In this document: piece by piece, positions 45,665 to 54,760 of the stretch
Position numbering within the stretch: the first letter of the stretch is position 1
Layout: the number at the start of each line of letters is the position of its first letter
DNA from: Solirubrobacter deserti
GTDB lineage: Bacteria > Actinomycetota > Thermoleophilia > Solirubrobacterales > Solirubrobacteraceae
Reading direction: 5' to 3'
Assembly: GCF_003344625.1 (NCBI RefSeq)
Contig: NZ_QPKJ02000004.1
Coordinates: forward strand, 1-64,000
DNA length: 64,000 nt
Position numbers and translations under genes: made by a program
The notes under the pieces: model-generated
Told to the model about the DNA's origin: nothing
The model's input: only the letters and a program-made list of their open reading frames with translations
Databases searched by the model: none

Positions 45665-48346
45665 TCAGGCGAGGAGGGCGCGCAGCTCGCCGCGTGAAGT
45701 CACCCCGAGCTTGGGGAAGACGCGGTACAGGTGCGAGCCGACCGTGCGGTGCGAGAGGTAGAGCGTCGCGCCGATCTCGCGGTTGCTGAGGCCGTCGGCC
45801 GCCAGCCGGGCGATCTGCAGCTCCTGCGGTGTGAGCAGCTGCGACGCGTCGACCGGGCCGGCGTGCACGGACTCGCCGGCGGCCCGCAGCTCCTGGCGGG
45901 CGCGCTCCGCGAACGCCGTCATCCCGAGCGCCTGGAACGTCTCCCGCGCCCCGCGCAGCAGCGGGCGCGCTTCGTTGGTGCGCCGCCGGCGGTGCAGCCG
46001 CGCGCCGTGGGCGAGCTGGACGCGGGCGCGCAACGCGGGGAGGCCGGCGCACGCGGGCAGGGCCGCTTCGGCGGGCGCGTCTTCGTCGGCGAGCAGCGCG
46101 GCGTAGGCGGTCGCGGCGTGCAGGTGCGCGCTCGCGGCGGCCGCGCAGCCGAAGCGGACGATCGCGGCGAGCGCGTCGCGGTCGCCGGCGCGGTGCGCCG
46201 CTTCCGCGGCGTCGGCGACGACCCAGCGCGCGACGAACGCGCTGTGCCACGGCTGCGCGGGGTCGAGAATGGCGGTGAAGTGGACGAGCGCCTCGTCGGG
46301 GCGTTCGGCCGCCAGGTGCGCGGTGGCACGGGCCAGCTCCACGAGCGCGCGCATGCCGTCCGCGGCACCCGGCGGGAGCAGGGCGAGAGCCGCTTCGGCG
46401 AGCTCCGCGCCGCGCTCGGGGTCGCCGCGCAGGGCGGTCAGCGTGGCCTGGGCGGCCGTGGCCGAGACGGTCCACAGCGGCTGGGCCGTCTCGCGTGAGA
46501 TCGCGGCGGCCTCGGTCGCCGCGGCCAGCGCCGCGCCCCAGTCGCCGGCGTAGACACCGCTCCAGGCGCGGCCGGCCAGCGCGGGGGCGAGCAGCCCGTA
46601 GCGGCCGCGCGCTCGCAGCCGCTCGATCGCGCGGTCGGCGATCACGACGCCGCGGTCGAACTCGCCGACCACGGCGGCCGAGACCGCGGCCAGGCGCAGC
46701 AGCTCGCTGGGGACGGCCTCCAGGTCCAGCGTGCGCAGCGCGTCGGCGACTTGCGCGCGGCTTCCCACCGGGTCGACGAGCGACTCCACGATGGTCCGCA
46801 CGAGCGCCCCGGAGGCAAGCGTCCGGGCCAGCGCGACGATGCGCGCGCGGGTGGCGGCCGGGACGTCCGCCCACCAGCATCGGAACGCGACGGTCAGCAG
46901 CGCCTGGCCGCCGCGGACTGCGTCCCCCGCGGCCAGCAGCCCCTCGGTGCGCTCGAGGTAGACCTCGAACCACGCCGGGCTCGGCGCCTGCACGCGGGCG
47001 GCGTCGTGCAGCCAGCGCCGGCGCGCCTGGTCGGCCGGCCCGAGCGGGAGCAGGTCGGCGTCGGACAGCAGCTGCTCGACGAGGTCGCCGCGGCCGACCT
47101 CCAGCGCGATCTCCGCCGCGTCCAGCAGCCGGCCGCCGCGCCGGATCGGGTCCGAGGTGAGCGTGCCCGCGCGGCCGAGCGTCTCGGCGGCGCTGATGAC
47201 CGACCCGCGCGCGATCGCCGACCGGGCGAGCGTCGCGAGCTCGTCCGCGAGCGCGTCGTCGGGGGCCTCGACGCCGGCGACGCGGTGCCAGATCGCGCGC
47301 CCGGGTGACGCGGCGAGGGTGTCGGCCAGCGCGGCGTGGACGGCGCGCCGGAGGCCGTCGGTGGCGCGCTGCGCGACCGCGGTGCGCACGAGCGGATGCG
47401 CGAACGCGACGCGCAGCTCGTCGACCTCCAGCAGGCCCGCTTCGACCGCCGGGGTGAAGGCGGCGAGCGTGATCGGCTCCCCGGCGACCTCGCGCGCGGC
47501 CGCGAGCACCTCGTCGAGCGCGGCCGGATCGCTGAGCGCCGCGACGAGCAGCGCGACGCGGGTGGTCGGCGGCAGGTCGGCGACGCGGGCGGAGAACGTC
47601 CGCTCCAGCCGGGTGGTGAGCGGCAGCCAGGCCGGGAGCGCCGGTTGGCCGACGCCGCGCGCCGCCTCCGACAGCAGCTCGACCAGCCCCAGCGGGTTGC
47701 CCGCCGCCTGCTCGAAGATCTGCCGCCGGACGGCCGGTGCGAGCGCCGGGTCGAGCGCGTGCAGCAGCGCGTCGGCGGCCTCGGGCGTGAGCGGCTGCAG
47801 CCGCCGCATCGGCAGGCCGGCGCCGCGGATGCTGCGCGGGATCTCCTCGCGCGAGGTGATCAGCATGGCCACGGCGTCGGCTTCGATCCGCCGCGCGACG
47901 AACGCGAGCACCTCGCACGTCGGCGCGTCGACCCAGTGGGCGTCCTCGGCGACGACCACCACGGGGGAATGCTCGGCGACGTCGCCAAGCAGCGTCAGCA
48001 GCGCGAGGCCGGCGCGGTAGGCATCGACGGGGCCTTCGTCGGCGCCGAGCGCCGCCTCCAGCGCGGACCGCTGGGGACCGGGCAGCCGCGCGAGCTCCCC
48101 CAGCACCGGCCACACGAGCTGGTGCAGGCCTGAGTACGGGAACGCCGCATCGGTGCGGACGCCGGTCGTGGTCAGCACGGTCGAGCCCAGCTCCCGGGCG
48201 TGCCGGATCGTCGCTTTCGCGAGCGTGCTCTTGCCGATGCCCGGCTCTCCGTGGAAGACGAGCGCGCCGCCCCGCTCCTGTGCTGACACGAGCAACTCGG
48301 TGATGAGCGCGAGCTCCGTCTCGCGACCGAGCAAACGGTCAGCCAT
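45665..48346 (-). CDS. Large LuxR-family ATPase regulator (LAL type)
   Basis: 893 residues from ATG 48346 (MADRLLGRETELALI). An AAA_16-type ATPase follows, with Walker A FHGEPGIGKSTLA (about 33-45) and Walker B-like VVVVAEDAHWVDAP (about 120), a long helical TPR-like middle (about 300-820), and a C-terminal LuxR helix-turn-helix (LTPQELQIARLAADGLSNREIGATLYLSHRTVGSHLYRVFPKLG). LAL (MalT-like) proteins activate transcription on sensing a ligand with ATP. It is divergent from a second LAL gene with start codons 22 bp apart. Its targets are unknown. Confidence 0.93.
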   Translation of the reverse strand: MADRLLGRETELALITELLVSAQERGGALVFHGEPGIGKSTLAKATIRHARELGSTVLTTTGVRTDAAFPYSGLHQLVWPVLGELARLPGPQRSALEAALGADEGPVDAYRAGLALLTLLGDVAEHSPVVVVAEDAHWVDAPTCEVLAFVARRIEADAVAMLITSREEIPRSIRGAGLPMRRLQPLTPEAADALLHALDPALAPAVRRQIFEQAAGNPLGLVELLSEAARGVGQPALPAWLPLTTRLERTFSARVADLPPTTRVALLVAALSDPAALDEVLAAAREVAGEPITLAAFTPAVEAGLLEVDELRVAFAHPLVRTAVAQRATDGLRRAVHAALADTLAASPGRAIWHRVAGVEAPDDALADELATLARSAIARGSVISAAETLGRAGTLTSDPIRRGGRLLDAAEIALEVGRGDLVEQLLSDADLLPLGPADQARRRWLHDAARVQAPSPAWFEVYLERTEGLLAAGDAVRGGQALLTVAFRCWWADVPAATRARIVALARTLASGALVRTIVESLVDPVGSRAQVADALRTLDLEAVPSELLRLAAVSAAVVGEFDRGVVIADRAIERLRARGRYGLLAPALAGRAWSGVYAGDWGAALAAATEAAAISRETAQPLWTVSATAAQATLTALRGDPERGAELAEAALALLPPGAADGMRALVELARATAHLAAERPDEALVHFTAILDPAQPWHSAFVARWVVADAAEAAHRAGDRDALAAIVRFGCAAAASAHLHAATAYAALLADEDAPAEAALPACAGLPALRARVQLAHGARLHRRRRTNEARPLLRGARETFQALGMTAFAERARQELRAAGESVHAGPVDASQLLTPQELQIARLAADGLSNREIGATLYLSHRTVGSHLYRVFPKLGVTSRGELRALLA

Positions 48347-48368
48347 CGAACCGGTAGATTCGCGCCCC

Positions 48369-51300
48369 GTGACAGGACGATTTCGCGGGCGCGACGACGA
48401 GCTGGCGGGCCTGTCCGGGTTGATCGCCGACGCGGTCGCCGGGCACGGTGCGGTCGTCGCGATCGAAGGCGTCGCGGGCATCGGCAAGTCGCGCCTGGTC
48501 TTCGAGGCCGTGGCCATCGCGCGCCGCAACGGCGTGCGCGTCGCGGCCGCGGCGGCGGCCTTCCCGGGCGAGCCGACGCCGCTCGGCGTCCTGCTGCGCG
48601 CACTCGGCGAGGTGATCGAGCCTGGCGAGCTCGACGCGCACCGCGGCCGTCCCGACGAGCGCCTGTGGGTGCTGCAGGAGCTCGAGGCCCGGCTCGAGGC
48701 GGCAGCTCTGGAGGCGCCGCTGCTGATCGCGCTCGACGACGTGCACTGGGCCGACCCGCAGAGCCTCGACGCCGTCGCGCGGCTCGCCGCCGCGCTGGCC
48801 GCGCTGCCGGTCGTCTGGCTCGTCGCCTACCGCCCCACGGAGCTGGACGGGCGGCTGGAGCAGCTGCGCGGCGACCGCATCCGCCTGCAGCCGCTCGCGC
48901 CCGAAGCGGTCGCCGCGATCGTGCGCGACACGGTGCGCGCGGAGCCCGGCCCGCGCCTGCTCAGCGGCGCGCACGGCACCGGCGGCAACCCGCACGCGCT
49001 CGCCGAGTTCCTCGCGGGCGCGCTCGAGGAGGACCTGCTGACCCGCGCCGACGGCACCGCCGAGCTGGCGTCCGCCGCGCTGCCCGCCCGCGTCCGCGAC
49101 CACATGCGTGACCGCCTCGCCCGCTTGTCGCCGCCGGCCCGCGAGGTGGTGGAGGCCGCGGCCGTGCTCGGCCGGCGCAGCGAACCGGGCGCGGTGGCCG
49201 CGCTGGTCGGCGATGCGGAGGCGGTGGGGCGCGGCGAGGTCGCGGCGGCGGGCGGCCGCGAAGCGGTGGGCGGCGGCGATGCGGCCGGCCGCGACGCGGC
49301 GGACGGCGACCACGGCCTCGTGGCGGCGCTCGACGAGCTCGCGCGGGCGGATCTGTTGCGCGTCGAGGGCGAAGCGCTCACGTTCGGGCACGACCTGGTG
49401 CACGCAGCCGTGCTGGACACGCTCGACGGCGAGCGGCGCCGGGCGCTCGAGCGGCGTGCGGTGGACGTGATGCTCGCGCGCGGCGCGACGCCCGCCGCGG
49501 TCGGGTCGCGGCTCGCGGCGGCCGCCACGGCCGGGGACGCGCGCGCCACCGCGCTCCTGCTCGACGCGGCGCGTGAGCTCGGGCCCACCGACCCTGCCGG
49601 CGCGGCCGATCTCAGCCGGCGCGGGTACGAGCTGTGCGCGGACGACGATCCGTCCCGCGCCGGGCTCGCGGCCGAGACGACGCTGCTGCTCAACGCCGCC
49701 AACCGCGGGCACGAGGCGCGGGAGTTCGCGGCGACGACGCTGGACGGGTTGCTCTCGCCGGTCGACCAGGCCGAGCTGCTGCTGCAGGTGGCATGGATGT
49801 TCACCATCTCGCCCGCCGATCAGGTGGCAGCGGCCGAGCAAGGGCTCGCGCTCGACGGCATCCCGGACCCGTTGCGGGCGCGGCTGTACGCGGCGCTGAT
49901 CGTCGGGCTCGGCACCGCGGGCCGCCCGGAGGACGCGGCCGACGTGCTGCCCGAGGCGCTCGCGGTCGGCCGGCGGGTCGGGGGCGCGCAGGCCGAGTAC
50001 GACAACGCCACGGCCGAGGGCTTCGTGCTGATCGCGACGGGCCGCTACGCCGAGACGATGGAGCTGATCGAGGCCGGGACCGCCGCGGCGGCGGGCGACC
50101 CGATGAAGCTGTGGCTGTGGCAGCACTGGCGCAGTGACATCCTCGTGCTGCTCGACCGCATCGACGAGGCGATGCCGCTGCTCGTCCAGGAGGTGGCGAA
50201 CGCGCTGCGCACGGGGCAGGCGTGGGACGCGCAGCTCTACGAGCAGCGCCGTGGCCGGCTGCTGTTCCTCACCGGCCAGACGCTGGAGGCCCTGGCCGTG
50301 CTGGAAGGGCTCTACGACGCGGGCGACGGCACCGACGTGCCGGGCCCCGACGCGACCGCGATCGTCGGCCTCGGCCGCGCCGCGATCCACGCCGGCGACA
50401 GCGAGCAGACGCGCGTCGCCACGCAGCTCGCGCGCAAGATGCTGGGCGCGTCGGTGCCCGAGGTATGCCGCCAGGGCGCGCTGCTGCTCGCGCTGCTCGG
50501 CCTCGCCGAGGACGACGAGGACCAGCTTCGGGCCGGGCTCGGCGCGCTCACCGGCGACGGCGGCGCGCTGCACATGCCCACCGTGCTCGTCGACCCGGCG
50601 ATCGGCCCGTATGTCGTGCGCGCGGCGCTGCGCGCGGACGACACGGCGCTCGCGCGGCGGGCCGTCGAGTGGCAGGAGCGCCTCGCGCGGCTGAACCCCG
50701 GCGTCGTCTCGATCGCGGGCGCGGTCCTGCACGCTCGCGCGCTCCTCCACGGCGCGCCGGTCCAGGCGCTCGCCGAAACCGTCGCCACCCTGCGCGAGAG
50801 CCCGCGCCCGCCGCTGCTCGCCTCCGCCGTCGAGGACCTGGGCGTCGCGCACGCCCGCGCGGGGGACGACACAGCCGCCATCGCCGCGCTCGACGAGGCC
50901 CTGCGGCTGTGGAGCGCGTTCGACTCGAGCTGGGACGCCGCGCGGGTGCGACGGCGCCTGCGCCGGCTCGGCGTCCAGCGCCGGCCCGCCGCCGGCGCCC
51001 GCACCGACGGATGGGAGCAGCTGACCGAGTCCGAGATGGCGGTCGCGCGGCTGGTCGCGTCCGGACTCACCAACCGCGAGGCGGCCGGGCGGCTGTTCGT
51101 CTCCCCGCACACGGTCAGCACGCACCTGCGGCGGGCGTTCGCCAAGCTCGGCATCCGCTCGCGGGTCGAGCTCGTGCACCTGGTGGCCGAGCAGTCGCCC
51201 GCGCTGCCGTGGGACAAGCTGACGCCGGCCGAGACCCGCGTGGCCGAGCTGGTCGCCGCTGGCCTGAGCAACCAGGCCGTCGCGCAGCGGCTCGTGGTCT

Positions 51301-51410
51301 CGACCAACACCGTCACCACGCACCTGCGGCGCATCTACGCGAAGCTCGGGGTCCGCACCCGCACGGAGCTCGCCGCCGCAAGATCGAATGGCCATCACGG
51401 CCGACCTTGA
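48369..51410 (+). CDS. Large LAL-type regulator with two tandem LuxR HTH domains
   Basis: 1013 residues from GTG 48369 (VTGRFRGRDDELAGL). AAA_16-like ATPase with IEGVAGIGKSRLVFEA (about 30-45) and LLIALDDVHWADPQS (about 120), then a helical-repeat middle with a Gly/Ala-rich insert near residues 285-315 (VGRGEVAAAGGREAVGGG). The C-terminus has two complete LuxR helix-turn-helix modules, LTESEMAVARLVASGLTNRE (from about 888) and LTPAETRVAELVAAGLSNQA (from about 951). One HTH is the norm. It is divergent from the other LAL gene, possibly through an ancient duplication. Confidence 0.93.
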   Translation: MTGRFRGRDDELAGLSGLIADAVAGHGAVVAIEGVAGIGKSRLVFEAVAIARRNGVRVAAAAAAFPGEPTPLGVLLRALGEVIEPGELDAHRGRPDERLWVLQELEARLEAAALEAPLLIALDDVHWADPQSLDAVARLAAALAALPVVWLVAYRPTELDGRLEQLRGDRIRLQPLAPEAVAAIVRDTVRAEPGPRLLSGAHGTGGNPHALAEFLAGALEEDLLTRADGTAELASAALPARVRDHMRDRLARLSPPAREVVEAAAVLGRRSEPGAVAALVGDAEAVGRGEVAAAGGREAVGGGDAAGRDAADGDHGLVAALDELARADLLRVEGEALTFGHDLVHAAVLDTLDGERRRALERRAVDVMLARGATPAAVGSRLAAAATAGDARATALLLDAARELGPTDPAGAADLSRRGYELCADDDPSRAGLAAETTLLLNAANRGHEAREFAATTLDGLLSPVDQAELLLQVAWMFTISPADQVAAAEQGLALDGIPDPLRARLYAALIVGLGTAGRPEDAADVLPEALAVGRRVGGAQAEYDNATAEGFVLIATGRYAETMELIEAGTAAAAGDPMKLWLWQHWRSDILVLLDRIDEAMPLLVQEVANALRTGQAWDAQLYEQRRGRLLFLTGQTLEALAVLEGLYDAGDGTDVPGPDATAIVGLGRAAIHAGDSEQTRVATQLARKMLGASVPEVCRQGALLLALLGLAEDDEDQLRAGLGALTGDGGALHMPTVLVDPAIGPYVVRAALRADDTALARRAVEWQERLARLNPGVVSIAGAVLHARALLHGAPVQALAETVATLRESPRPPLLASAVEDLGVAHARAGDDTAAIAALDEALRLWSAFDSSWDAARVRRRLRRLGVQRRPAAGARTDGWEQLTESEMAVARLVASGLTNREAAGRLFVSPHTVSTHLRRAFAKLGIRSRVELVHLVAEQSPALPWDKLTPAETRVAELVAAGLSNQAVAQRLVVSTNTVTTHLRRIYAKLGVRTRTELAAARSNGHHGRP

Positions 51411-51484
51411 CGGCCCGGCGGCTCGGCGTCATCGCACGATCTGGTGACGTCGACGCCTCAGGCGGCGCGGTCAGCGCTTGAACA

Positions 51485-51520
51485 CGGTGGGCCGGGTCTG
51501 TCCAGGAGCCCGGCCCACCG
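51485..51520. terminator. Hairpin between convergent LAL and HxlR genes
   Basis: A perfect 12-bp inverted repeat, CGGTGGGCCGGG at 51485-51496 and its complement at 51509-51520, with a 12-nt loop. It lies in the 239-bp gap between two convergent genes; the rest of the gap (51411-51649) shows no gene. Confidence 0.7.
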
Positions 51521-51649
51521 CATCAATGCCCGTCGGCCGCCGCGGGAGGAGAGAGTTCGCGACGAGCGACGAGGACCATGATGTCCGCAAACGCTTGCGG
51601 CGACCATCGACCCGTGGTCGGTAATGAAGCGACCGGCGGTCGACTCGGA

Positions 51650-52144
51650 TCAGGAGAGCGGCGTGAGCAGCCGGTGCGGGCGCCGCAGCGCGACGCTGAT
51701 CGGGTCCGTGCGGACGACGACCGGCGTCCCGCTGCCCGGCCGCGTCTCGATGTCCGTCGGTGGCGGCGCGGTGCCGCACGTCGGACAGGCGCCGTCGTGT
51801 GCGAGCTCGGTCCCGCAGGTGGCATGCGCGAACAGGCGGACGGGACCGTCGGCGACGAGGTGGCGCTCGCCCCACTGCATGAGCTGGTGGACGATCGGCC
51901 ACAGCTCGCGGCCGGCGTCGGTGAGCGCGTAGGGATCGCGCTGCACGATGCCGGCCTCCGCAAGCCGCGCGAGGCGCTGCGTCAGGACCGCGCGCGGGAT
52001 GTCCAGGTGCGCCTGCAGGTCCGTGAAGCGCGTCACGCCGAAGAACAGGTCACGGACGATCAGCAACGTCCAGCGCTCGCCGACGACCTCGAGGGAGCGG
52101 GCGAGCGCGCAGGCCTGGGTCTCGTACTCGCGGGGAAGGGCCAT
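51650..52144 (-). CDS. HxlR-family transcriptional regulator with C-terminal zinc-ribbon motif
   Basis: 164 residues. HxlR winged helix (CALARSLEVVGERWTLLIVRDLFFGVTRFTDLQAHLDIPRAVLTQRLARLAEAGIV) followed by a tail with CGTEL...CPTCG, a likely Zn ribbon or redox-sensitive Cys set. It is divergent from an MFS transporter with a palindrome between them and probably regulates it. Confidence 0.92.
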   Translation of the reverse strand: MALPREYETQACALARSLEVVGERWTLLIVRDLFFGVTRFTDLQAHLDIPRAVLTQRLARLAEAGIVQRDPYALTDAGRELWPIVHQLMQWGERHLVADGPVRLFAHATCGTELAHDGACPTCGTAPPPTDIETRPGSGTPVVVRTDPISVALRRPHRLLTPLS

Positions 52145-52162
52145 CGCGCAACCACCCTACCG

Positions 52163-52177
52163 GTTCAGTCAATGAAC
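52163..52177. promoter_or_regulatory. Putative HxlR operator
   Basis: GTTCA-GTCAA-TGAAC, a 5+5+5 palindrome, lies between the HxlR and MFS start codons, 16 bp before the MFS ATG. Confidence 0.65.
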
Positions 52178-52193
52178 TGATAGCGTCGCGGCC

Positions 52194-53414
52194 ATGTCCA
52201 CGAGCCGGCCCTGGTGGCGCAGCCCGACCGTCATCGTCGTCGCGGGCTGTCTGATCGCGATCATCACGTTCGGCGTGCGGACGAGCTTCGGCTTGTTCAC
52301 GGCGCCGCTGACCGACCTGCGCGGCTGGGACCGCGAGGCCTTCGCGCTCGCGATCGCGATCCAGAATCTGCTCTGGGGCCTCGGCCAGCCGTTCGCGGGC
52401 GCCGTTGCCGACCGCTACGGCGCCGGCCGTGTGCTCGCCACCGGCGGGCTCGTGTACGCGCTCGGCGTGGCGTTGATGGCGTTCAGCACGTCGCCGGGCG
52501 CGCTGACGGTGACGGGCGGCGTGCTCGTCGGCCTGGGCGTCGCGGGCGGCTCGTTCACGATCGTGATCGCCGCCTTCGCGCGGCTGGTCGAGCCGTCCCG
52601 GCGCTCGTGGGCGATGGGCCTCGCGACCGCCGCGGGCTCGATGGGCCAGTTCCTGTTCGCCCCGCTCGGCCAGGGCTTCATCGACGCCTACGGCGCGGAG
52701 ACGGCGCTGATCCTGCTCTCGTGCACGTTGCTGGTGGTGCCGCTGCTGGCGCGCTCGCTGACCGGGCGCGGCGACGACGTCGACGAGCCGGGCTCCGAGC
52801 ACCTGTCCGCGCGCGGGGCGCTCAGCGCCGCCGTCCGGCACCCGAGCTACCTGCTGCTCACCAGCGGCTTCTTCGTCTGCGGCTTCCACATCGCGTTCAT
52901 CACCACGCACCTGCCGCCGTACCTCACCGACCAAGGGCTGAGCAAGGGCCTGGCCGCCTGGTCGCTGTCGCTGATCGGCCTGTTCAACGTGATCGGGGCG
53001 TACTCGTCCGGCATCCTCGGCGGCCGCCACCCGCGCCGGCTGCTGCTGAGCGGGATCTACCTCGGGCGCGGCGTCGCCTTCGCGATCTTCCTGCTGATGC
53101 CGCCCACCACGGGGAGCGTGCTGCTGTTCTCGGCGCTGATCGGGCTGCTGTGGCTCTCGACCGTGCCGCTCACCTCCGGCCTGGTGGCGCTGATGTTCGG
53201 GACGCGCCACGTGGGCATGCTGTTCGGCGTGGTCTTCCTCTCGCACCAGGTCGGAGCGTTCATCGGCGCGCTGCTGGGCGGGACCATCTACGAGGCCAGC
53301 GGCAGCTACGACGTGATGTGGATCATCTGCATCGCGCTGAGCGTCGCGGCGGCGCTCGTCCACCTCCCGATCCGCGAGCGCAGCGCGGGGGCGCTCGCAC
53401 CGAGCGCGGCGTGA
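52194..53414 (+). CDS. MFS transporter (monocarboxylate/oxalate-formate type)
   Basis: 406 residues, twelve membrane segments. The opening FGVRTSFGLFTAPLTDLRGWDREAFALAIAIQNLLWGLGQPFAGAVADRYGAGRVLATGGLVYALG is typical of the OFA/MCT-like MFS branch that carries small organic acids. It is divergent from HxlR, with the operator-like palindrome in between. The stop overlaps a 47-residue membrane ORF by 4 bp (GTGA). Confidence 0.92.
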   Translation: MSTSRPWWRSPTVIVVAGCLIAIITFGVRTSFGLFTAPLTDLRGWDREAFALAIAIQNLLWGLGQPFAGAVADRYGAGRVLATGGLVYALGVALMAFSTSPGALTVTGGVLVGLGVAGGSFTIVIAAFARLVEPSRRSWAMGLATAAGSMGQFLFAPLGQGFIDAYGAETALILLSCTLLVVPLLARSLTGRGDDVDEPGSEHLSARGALSAAVRHPSYLLLTSGFFVCGFHIAFITTHLPPYLTDQGLSKGLAAWSLSLIGLFNVIGAYSSGILGGRHPRRLLLSGIYLGRGVAFAIFLLMPPTTGSVLLFSALIGLLWLSTVPLTSGLVALMFGTRHVGMLFGVVFLSHQVGAFIGALLGGTIYEASGSYDVMWIICIALSVAAALVHLPIRERSAGALAPSAA

Positions 53415-53554
53415 CGCGCGAGCGCGTCATGTACCTGCTCGTCGGCCTGCTGCTGACCGGCGTGAGCTTCCTCGGCGTGCTCTACCAGGTGAACGAGTCG
53501 ATGGGCGCCTCGGCTGACGGCTCGGTGCCGCAGCTGATGTGCCCGCTGCACTAG
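53411..53554 (+). CDS. 47-residue single-span membrane protein coupled to the MFS gene
   Basis: GTG 53411 overlaps the MFS stop (GTGA). The product has a basic N-terminus (TRERV), one membrane helix (MYLLVGLLLTGVSFLGVLYQV) and a short outside tail with one Cys (PQLMCPLH). Size and coupling suggest an accessory subunit or regulator of the transporter. The stop TAG shares CTAG (53551-53554) with the convergent gene. Confidence 0.7.
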   Translation: MTRERVMYLLVGLLLTGVSFLGVLYQVNESMGASADGSVPQLMCPLH

Positions 53555-54735
53555 TAGCGCCAGCGGATCAGCCGGTGGTCGGTGACCGCGACCAGCTCCC
53601 GCTCGGGCACGTGCTGGTGGGTCGGGGCGAAGCCGTCGATCCGGTGCACGCGGGCGCCGTCCCGGACGTCCCACACCTCGAGGCCCGCGGGCGCAGCGGC
53701 GAACAAGCGCTCGCCGTCGCCGAAGAAGCGGCCGGCGGGGCCGGCGAACGCGGTGAGCTCGCTGCCGTCGGCGGCGTCGAACACCCGCGCCCCGTCGACC
53801 ATCCAGTCCTCGTCCTCGCCGATGCCGCTGATCGCCACACGCTCGGCGTCGAGCCAGCACAGGCTGCGGTTCCAGTAGTGGGCGCGCCAGGCGAGCCGGC
53901 GCAGCTGCGGCTCGGCCTCGAGATCGACGTCCCACACGCTGGGCACGCCGTGCGGGTGCCATACCCAGCCGTCGTCGAGCACCCGCGCGCCGTCCGGGCT
54001 GACGAGCAGCCGGCCGTGGAAGTAGTCCAGCTGCGGGCGTCCGCCGGACATGAGCGCGTCACCGGTGTGCAGGTCGAGCGCTTCGAGCCGGTTCCAGCCC
54101 GTGCGGTGCAGGGCGACGGTCCGCCCTTGGTGCTCGACGAACGCGAACGAGAACGGGACGGTCTCGGCGTGGTAGTCGCCGCCGTCCAGCTCCGCGACGG
54201 ATGCGCCCGAGCTGAGGTCGTAGACGCGGCCGACATGGCCGAAGTCGTGGACGATCGCGGCGAACGCGCCGTCACGGGAGGCGTGCAGGCGCGCCGTGAG
54301 CGCGTGGCCCGCCCACGGCTCGCGCGGCGGCTCGGCCGGCGGGCGCTCGACCACGCACACCGGCTCGACCGCCTCGCCGGTCAGCCGGAACAACGCGCCG
54401 TCGGTGCGCGCGATCAACCACCCGCCGCCGACCGACGCCAGGTCGAGCACCTCGTCCGCGGGCCACGGCAGCGGCGTCTCGCGCAAATCCACCTCGAACG
54501 GCTCGGGCCGCGCCTTGACCTCCGGCGCGCCGTATCCGCCGTCGAGGTCGGCCTCCTCCTGGATCCAGGCGCGTTGCTCGTCGGAGACGGAGACGAGCTC
54601 GACCGGCTGCCCCGCCCGGCTGCGCGCGGAGCAGCTGACGCACAGCCACTTGGCCTCCAGGCCCACGCCCGTGTACCAGCGGTGATAGGCGACGTCCGTC
54701 GGCGCCGCGGCGAGATGGGGACAGACGTCGGCCAC
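53551..54735 (-). CDS. Beta-propeller-like (WD40-type) protein of unknown function
   Basis: 394 residues from GTG 54735 (VADVCPHLAAAPTDVAYHRW). The N-terminal 35 residues carry a CPH...LCVSCSA Cys/His cluster that may bind metal. The rest is repeating beta strands ending in D/W motifs (VGRVYDLSSGASVAEL, RLEALDLHTGDAL, VPSVWDVDLEAEPQL, GLEVWDVRDGARVHRI), consistent with a seven-bladed propeller. No signal peptide is seen. The open frame continues upstream to 56043 but that part is antisense to other genes. Confidence 0.75.
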   Translation of the reverse strand: MADVCPHLAAAPTDVAYHRWYTGVGLEAKWLCVSCSARSRAGQPVELVSVSDEQRAWIQEEADLDGGYGAPEVKARPEPFEVDLRETPLPWPADEVLDLASVGGGWLIARTDGALFRLTGEAVEPVCVVERPPAEPPREPWAGHALTARLHASRDGAFAAIVHDFGHVGRVYDLSSGASVAELDGGDYHAETVPFSFAFVEHQGRTVALHRTGWNRLEALDLHTGDALMSGGRPQLDYFHGRLLVSPDGARVLDDGWVWHPHGVPSVWDVDLEAEPQLRRLAWRAHYWNRSLCWLDAERVAISGIGEDEDWMVDGARVFDAADGSELTAFAGPAGRFFGDGERLFAAAPAGLEVWDVRDGARVHRIDGFAPTHQHVPERELVAVTDHRLIRWRY

Positions 54736-54760
54736 GGCCGCCGATGCTAGTCGTAGGCGG

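Noticed and set aside
48339..51398. A 1019-codon open frame on the minus strand opposite the second LAL gene
   Set aside because: It is an antisense shadow: very rich in Arg, Gly, His and Val in patterns typical of complementary GC-rich codons, without any recognisable domain, while the plus strand encodes clear ATPase and LuxR domains.
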